Position numbers and translations under genes: made by a program
Part shown: piece after piece, positions 59,575-64,000 of the stretch
Numbering within the stretch: the first letter of the stretch is position 1
Layout of the letters: every line of letters starts with the position of its first letter
NCBI RefSeq assembly: GCF_900176135.1
Contig: NZ_FWWW01000091.1
Coordinates: forward strand, 1-64,000
Source: Hymenobacter roseosalivarius DSM 11622
Lineage (GTDB): Bacteria > Bacteroidota > Bacteroidia > Cytophagales > Hymenobacteraceae
Direction: 5' to 3'
Length of the DNA: 64,000 nt
Notes under the pieces: generated by a model
The model's database searches: none
Told to the model about the DNA's origin: nothing
The model's input: the letters and a program-made list of their open reading frames with translations, nothing else

Positions 59575-62088
59575 CTAGAACGGATACCCAATACCTAAGT
59601 TGAAGGCAGTCTGGTCCTCGCTTTTGCCCAAGAATTTGAAGTTTTGGATAGCCCATTTTTCCCCATTGGGCGCCGTGGGATCATACACTTTAGTAGCGAT
59701 GTCGAGGCGTAGAATTAGGAAGGAAAAGTCGAGCCGGATGCCTACGCCGGAGCCCACGGCAAACTGTTTCCAAAACTGATCGGACTTGAATTGAGCGCCC
59801 GGACGAGGGTCGCTTTGCAGTGTCCAGACGTTGCCGGCATCCGTGAAAACGGCCCCATTAATGAAGCTATATATTGGGAAACGGTACTCCACGTTGGCCT
59901 CCAGCAGCAGCTCGCCGGGCTGCTCCAGGTTGTAGTCGCGCACCACCTGGCCATCATCAACGCGGGTGGTAGTATAGACGCCGGGTCCCAGGCGGCGCGG
60001 CTTCCAGGCCCGGACGCTGGAGCTGCCCCCGGCAAACAAATACTTATCGTAGGGGATAATCAGCTCGCCCGACACGTTGCCCACCGAGTCCGGTACGTCG
60101 GTGCGGGTGAGGGCGCGGGCAATGCCGCCGTTGAAGCGGTATACGAAGAAAGTTTTGGGTCCCAGCTTATGGTAACGGCGGTAGTCGGCGGTAAACTTGG
60201 CGAAGTCGTACACGTTCAGGCTGATGCGGTCTTGGTACAGCCTGCGCGTCAGGCCGCCTACCTCCGCGAACAGGCGCAGAAAGCGCGCGTCGCGGGTTTG
60301 ATTGAAGTCGTTGGAATTGAAGAGCGACGTGGCATTGATGCTCGGTACGTACAGCTGCGTGAAGCTGCGAAACAACGGCGAGCCGTCGTTGGCCAGCCGA
60401 TTGAGGCGCACCTGAAACGAGTCGGAAACGGCAGTGGTATTAATGATGCTTACATCGATGGGCGTAAGTACCCACTGATGATATAAGGAACGCTGCCAGA
60501 TGTAGTCGAAAGTGCCTTCTAGGTTGGTGCGCGTGTATTCTGGGCGCTGCACGTAGGTATATGTAAGATTGAGCCGGGTGCGGGGATTGTAGCGCGACAA
60601 AATACGGCCCGAGCGCCAGGGCAGAATAAACTGCGGAATAACCAGGTTAATATTGCCCCCCAGCTGGGTGGTGAGCACGGTCTGGGGAATATTGGAGCCG
60701 GTTACGCGGTTGTATTGACCCTCAAAACCAGCCCGCACGCCAAACTCCAGCACCTCGGCACCCCCGAATACATTCCTAACCTTCAGACGGGCATTGACGA
60801 AGGGTCCTACCTGCTCGGCCACGTAGGTAGCGCCTAACTCGGACAACTCTTGGAAGCGCTTGTGCGGCGAGGCATTCACGACCGCGTCGAGCTGGTAGGT
60901 AGTATCGGTGCCAATGGTGGGGTCTACCTTGACGTAGTTGACGTTGTTGAAGCGAAAGACATCCAGGTCAGCCAGTTGGCGCTGGGTAAGCTGGGTATTC
61001 GCCAGACTATAGCGCTGATCGGGGCGTATGGTCAGTTTGCGGTCGAGCACGCGGGTGCTGAAGCGGTGGCGAAAAGCCAGGTAATACACGGAGTCGCGCA
61101 CGATGGTGTCGCGCTTCACCCCAAAGCGTATCACGCCGGCATCCGTCAGAAAATTTACGTGCCGAATGGAATACACGCGGTGCTCGGTGCCCGGTGCCGG
61201 GCTGGCAATAAGGGTGCGCAGCCGCACCGTGTTGGGGGCAAAGCTGGTATCGGCTTCGAGAGTGATGTACTGCTGACGAAAATCATAGTAGCCGGCATTT
61301 TTGAGCAGGGTTTCCAGGCGCGCCCGTTCCTGCCCGATCAGGGCTTCATTGTAGCGCTGGCCTACCTGTAGCAGCGAGGCTTTCTGGTTGGCTCGCACCA
61401 CGCGCGCCACGCCCGAATCGGGAATGGCATACTCGAGCTGCGCATAGGTGAAGGGCGTATTTTCGGTAATGTGATAGGTCACGGTCACCATGCGCTTGCG
61501 CACGGTATCGGTGGCCGTCACGCGGCTGCGGAAAAAGCCCTGCGACCTCAGATAAATGTCGAGCTGCTCCACCGTTTGCTGGGTCAGGGTGGAGTCGTAC
61601 ACTACGGGCGCTTCGCCCAGGCGCATAATGGCGTTGCCTTTGTCCAGGGCCAGCTGGTGGCGGCGCAGGTGCTGGTCGCGCTTGACGAGCAGCTTGCCCA
61701 CCTTCACCGAGTCGGGGCGGGCGGCCTGGATGCGCTTGCGGTAGTTGAGGCGCTCATCTTCGAGGCGCTTCTGCACTTTGTCGCGGTTGTAGAAAGTGTT
61801 GCCCAGCTGGTAGATGGCTAGCTTCGGCAACGGAAAGCGGGAGTTAGGCTGCTGCTGATACAGGGCCTCCAGGCTCAAGGCGTCGGCCTGCTCTACGCCC
61901 GTGAGCTTGTTGGTGCGCAGTAGATTACGGCCGGGCGGCAACAGGCGCGTGGGCGTGCAGTTACCCAGCAGCCCGATGAGCAGAAATACCAGCCAGCCAA
62001 CGCGACTTTTCTCCTTAAAAAAGCCCCCCAACGGGTCCGGAAACGGCGAATATGGTTTCAAAAGCGGTAGCGAAGTACGTGCACGCAT
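59575..62088 (-). CDS. BamA/TamA-family outer membrane protein
   Basis: An 837-residue outer membrane protein. A hydrophobic segment with lipobox GLLGNC follows a basic stretch at about residues 28-45, so it may be lipid-anchored at the N-terminus. POTRA-like repeats cover about 140-400 (LPKLAIYQLGNTFYNRDKVQK, GVARVVRANQKASLLQVGQRY, VRFGVKRDTIVRDSVYY). The C-terminal Omp85 barrel ends LDIATKVYDPTAPNGEKWAI and FNLGIGYPF with a terminal Phe; the conserved LFAGGSSSVRAW is the L6-type loop. It inserts or exports proteins, as TamA does. The ATG of MRARTSLPLL is uncertain. Confidence 0.93.
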   Translation of the reverse strand: MRARTSLPLLKPYSPFPDPLGGFFKEKSRVGWLVFLLIGLLGNCTPTRLLPPGRNLLRTNKLTGVEQADALSLEALYQQQPNSRFPLPKLAIYQLGNTFYNRDKVQKRLEDERLNYRKRIQAARPDSVKVGKLLVKRDQHLRRHQLALDKGNAIMRLGEAPVVYDSTLTQQTVEQLDIYLRSQGFFRSRVTATDTVRKRMVTVTYHITENTPFTYAQLEYAIPDSGVARVVRANQKASLLQVGQRYNEALIGQERARLETLLKNAGYYDFRQQYITLEADTSFAPNTVRLRTLIASPAPGTEHRVYSIRHVNFLTDAGVIRFGVKRDTIVRDSVYYLAFRHRFSTRVLDRKLTIRPDQRYSLANTQLTQRQLADLDVFRFNNVNYVKVDPTIGTDTTYQLDAVVNASPHKRFQELSELGATYVAEQVGPFVNARLKVRNVFGGAEVLEFGVRAGFEGQYNRVTGSNIPQTVLTTQLGGNINLVIPQFILPWRSGRILSRYNPRTRLNLTYTYVQRPEYTRTNLEGTFDYIWQRSLYHQWVLTPIDVSIINTTAVSDSFQVRLNRLANDGSPLFRSFTQLYVPSINATSLFNSNDFNQTRDARFLRLFAEVGGLTRRLYQDRISLNVYDFAKFTADYRRYHKLGPKTFFVYRFNGGIARALTRTDVPDSVGNVSGELIIPYDKYLFAGGSSSVRAWKPRRLGPGVYTTTRVDDGQVVRDYNLEQPGELLLEANVEYRFPIYSFINGAVFTDAGNVWTLQSDPRPGAQFKSDQFWKQFAVGSGVGIRLDFSFLILRLDIATKVYDPTAPNGEKWAIQNFKFLGKSEDQTAFNLGIGYPF

Positions 62089-62455
62089 GGCACCTGAAAA
62101 AGTGTCGGTTCCGGCCCGGTGCCATTCTTGGTGAGGAAAGGAAAAGCGCGCCGGCGCGGCTAAATTCCACCTTTTTGCCGGACTACGCCGAAATAGGTAA
62201 GCTCAACCGGGTAGATTACTATTTTCGGGCGGAAAGCTAGTAAAAGTAGAACGAATCAATTTAACCCATTCTGATTGTAGAGGGCTGGCTATAAAGCTAG
62301 ACGAGTAACGTAAAATTACGCGGTAGCGGCTAAACCTGCTTACCCCTGGACTTAAGCAGAAGTAAGCTATATAGTCATGACTTGGGTATTAGGACCCAAC
62401 TTGCTCCCGCACCATCATGCAAGCACTAGTGCCTTGTATTGAGTATATTAGCTTC
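62089..62455. other. Intergenic region between divergent envelope genes
   Basis: About 367 bases with mixed GC content, containing the promoters of the TamA-like and creatininase-like genes. I find no strict TAnnTTTG element, repeat or short gene. Confidence 0.55.
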
Positions 62456-63487
62456 ATGGCTAAGCCTCACTTCCTCGTGCTGACAGTGCTAGCCCTAGCC
62501 ACCCTCGCTTGCCATACCAACAACCAGAAAAGCCCCCCACCAGCGGCGGCTTCGAGTGAACAGAGGATTTTGCACCTCCGGGAGCTGACTAGCCGTCAAA
62601 TAAAGGGGCTCGACAAAGCGAAAACCGTGGTGCTGATTCCCGGTGGCATCCTGGAAGCGCATGGACCCTACCTGCCAATCTTCAGCGATGGGTACTGGAA
62701 TCAAAAATTAACGGATACGCTCGCCCAGGCTATTGCTACCCAACTGCCGTGGCAGGTGGTTGTGTTTCCGGTGATTCCGTTGGGCAACAGTGGCGCCAAT
62801 GACATCGGCGGCAACTACGCGGTGGCGGGTACCTACTCCGTTCGGTTCGAAACGCTGCGTGCCGTATTCATGGACCTGGGCACGGAGCTGGGTGAGCAAG
62901 GCTTTCGGCACATCGTGGTGGTGCATGGTCATGGCGCCCCTATGCATCAGCGGGCGCTGGATCAGGCGGCGGCTTTTTTTGAGGACACGTATGGGGGGCA
63001 AATGCTGAACCTGATGGGCCTGCAAACAGTTATGAGCACTTGGTTTGAAGCGCCCAAAACGGCCCAGCAGCAAGCTGAAGATGGCCTCAGCGTGCACGCC
63101 GGCCTGGCGGAAACGAGCAGCATGCTTTATCTGGTACCCACCCTGGTTGACCCCCGATACGCCCAGGCTCCACCTATTACCGGGACCCATATGGAGACTC
63201 TCGTCCGGCATGCCCAACAGCCTAGCTGGCCCGGCTACTTTGGCTCCCCGCGGCTGGCTTCCCGCGCCTATGGCCGCACGGCATGGCGCCAGAACGCGGC
63301 AGTATACACTCGGTTGGTGCTCGATATCCTCACCAAGAAGATAAATCCAGACACGCTCGCCCACTTCGGTGACGCTATGGCGCATGATGTTGTTAATTCG
63401 TGGCTGGATAGCCTCTCTTTACGCGAAGAACGCCGCCGCCAGCAACAGCAAGCTGACTGGCTGGCTAAACAGGATCTGCTCCGTTAA
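62456..63487 (+). CDS. Creatininase-family lipoprotein
   Basis: A 343-residue protein starting at MAKPHFLVLTVLALATLAC, a lipoprotein signal with lipobox ATLAC (Cys19). The metal-dependent amidohydrolase fold is indicated by VLIPGGILEAHGPYLPIFSD (Glu and His ligands), PLGNSGANDIGG, FRHIVVVHGHGAP and VHAGLAETSSML (Glu ligand). Creatininase relatives act on cyclic amides and formamides; envelope-bound members are not characterised. Two GGGGGGC motifs lie within it. It is not obviously in an operon with gntK, which starts 51 bases later, but they could be cotranscribed. Confidence 0.9.
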   Translation: MAKPHFLVLTVLALATLACHTNNQKSPPPAAASSEQRILHLRELTSRQIKGLDKAKTVVLIPGGILEAHGPYLPIFSDGYWNQKLTDTLAQAIATQLPWQVVVFPVIPLGNSGANDIGGNYAVAGTYSVRFETLRAVFMDLGTELGEQGFRHIVVVHGHGAPMHQRALDQAAAFFEDTYGGQMLNLMGLQTVMSTWFEAPKTAQQQAEDGLSVHAGLAETSSMLYLVPTLVDPRYAQAPPITGTHMETLVRHAQQPSWPGYFGSPRLASRAYGRTAWRQNAAVYTRLVLDILTKKINPDTLAHFGDAMAHDVVNSWLDSLSLREERRRQQQQADWLAKQDLLR

Positions 63488-63538
63488 AGGCTTTTGTGGA
63501 TAAAAGCACCGTTTTCTGACCCCTTACTTGCCACCAGT

Positions 63539-64000
63539 ATGATTTGTATCGTCATAGGCGTTTCGGGCAGCGGCAAAACCACCGTTGGGCGCGAATTGGC
63601 CCGCGCCCTGAGCCTGCCTTTCCATGACGCCGACGATTTTCATTCGGCGGCGAACGTGGAGAAGATGCGCTACGGTACCCCGCTGACCGATGAAGACCGC
63701 CACGACTGGCTGGCGGCCCTGGCGGCGGGCCTCAGCGCCTGGGAAGCGGCGGGCGGTGCCGTGCTGGCCTGCTCGGCGCTGAAAGAGAAGTACCGCGCCG
63801 TACTGCGAGCGGCCGTAGCGCACTCCCTTACCTGGGTGGTGCTGGAAGGGGATAAGGAATTGCTGGTGGCCCGGTTGCGGGCGCGCTCAGGCCACTACAT
63901 GAAGGAGCAATTGCTCAACTCACAACTGGCCGACTATGAATCGCCGGCCTACGGACTGCACCTGCGTATTGAGGCAACGCCCGAAACGCTGGTGCGGCAA
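63539..64000 (+). CDS. gntK: Gluconokinase (right edge truncated)
   Basis: The first 154 codons of a shikimate-kinase-fold gluconokinase: MICIVIGVSGSGKTTVGRELA (Walker A at 8-15), LPFHDADDFHSAANVEKMRYGTPLTDEDRHDWL (substrate-binding block of GntK), VLACSALKEKYRAVLR, LEGDKELLVARLRAR, and HYMKEQLLNSQLADYE. It phosphorylates gluconate to 6-phosphogluconate in the cytosol. The last helix and stop lie beyond the window. Confidence 0.95.
   Translation, partial: MICIVIGVSGSGKTTVGRELARALSLPFHDADDFHSAANVEKMRYGTPLTDEDRHDWLAALAAGLSAWEAAGGAVLACSALKEKYRAVLRAAVAHSLTWVVLEGDKELLVARLRARSGHYMKEQLLNSQLADYESPAYGLHLRIEATPETLVRQ

Overview
The window reads as chromosome of an aerobic, GC-rich Bacteroidota of the Cytophagales, most likely Hymenobacter or a close relative. 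The grounds are roughly 58-60 % GC with AT-rich accessory patches, candidate promoters of the Bacteroidota type (TAnnTTTG), a type IX secretion tail on a giant surface protein, a FecI/FecR/TonB-receptor triad, DUF4369-thioredoxin lipoproteins, a fused branched-chain E1 dehydrogenase, a CrtA-like carotenoid monooxygenase and many palindromic intergenic repeats. I found no rRNA, tRNA, CRISPR array, prophage or insertion sequence with a transposase. Both ends cut a gene: an epimerase-like C-terminus on the left and gluconokinase on the right.

Layout. 1-4.4 kb: HAD phosphatase, DUF6984-like protein, NTF2-like protein, haloperoxidase-like lipoprotein, small membrane protein, MmcQ/YjbR protein. 4.6-13 kb: leuS with an AT-rich in-frame insert, OprP-like porin, crtA-like gene, flavin-binding PPOX protein, acpH, AT-rich lipoprotein, slyD. 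13-24.5 kb: UPF1-like helicase, AT-rich HNH nuclease, GH2 glycosidase, DUF2007 protein, tandem coiled-coil membrane proteins beside an MMPL/RND exporter, then an AT-rich patch of small and partly decayed genes. 24.5-39.9 kb: SRPBCC protein, thyA, TonB-like protein, class IV aminotransferase, dprA, merR, alaS, a YoeB-type toxin-antitoxin pair, gatB, two TlpA-like thioredoxins, an unrecognised Pro/Ala-rich protein that may be DNA polymerase III psi-like, acyl-CoA thioesterase, pcm. 39.9-50.3 kb: polyprenyl glycosylphosphotransferase, dicarboxylate symporter, AEC transporter, TonB receptor/FecR/ECF sigma triad, riboflavin synthase. 50.8-64 kb: unknown gene, PAP2 phosphatase, hemF, fused E1 dehydrogenase, MOSC protein, T9SS thrombospondin-repeat protein, TamA-like outer membrane protein, creatininase-family lipoprotein, gntK.

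Most genes are housekeeping or cell-envelope genes in short transcription units; the only clear multi-gene circuit is the sigma/FecR/receptor triad. The most unusual content is at DNA level. First, a 12-base motif, W(4)GCCCCCCA, recurs about every 1.4 kb on both strands, in genes (any reading frame), between genes, and as inverted pairs forming terminators; this resembles the behaviour of DNA-uptake or other genome-wide recognition words. Second, several families of long palindromic intergenic elements are present, one nested inside another and one whose two arms carry matching changes. Neither can be proved from this window alone.
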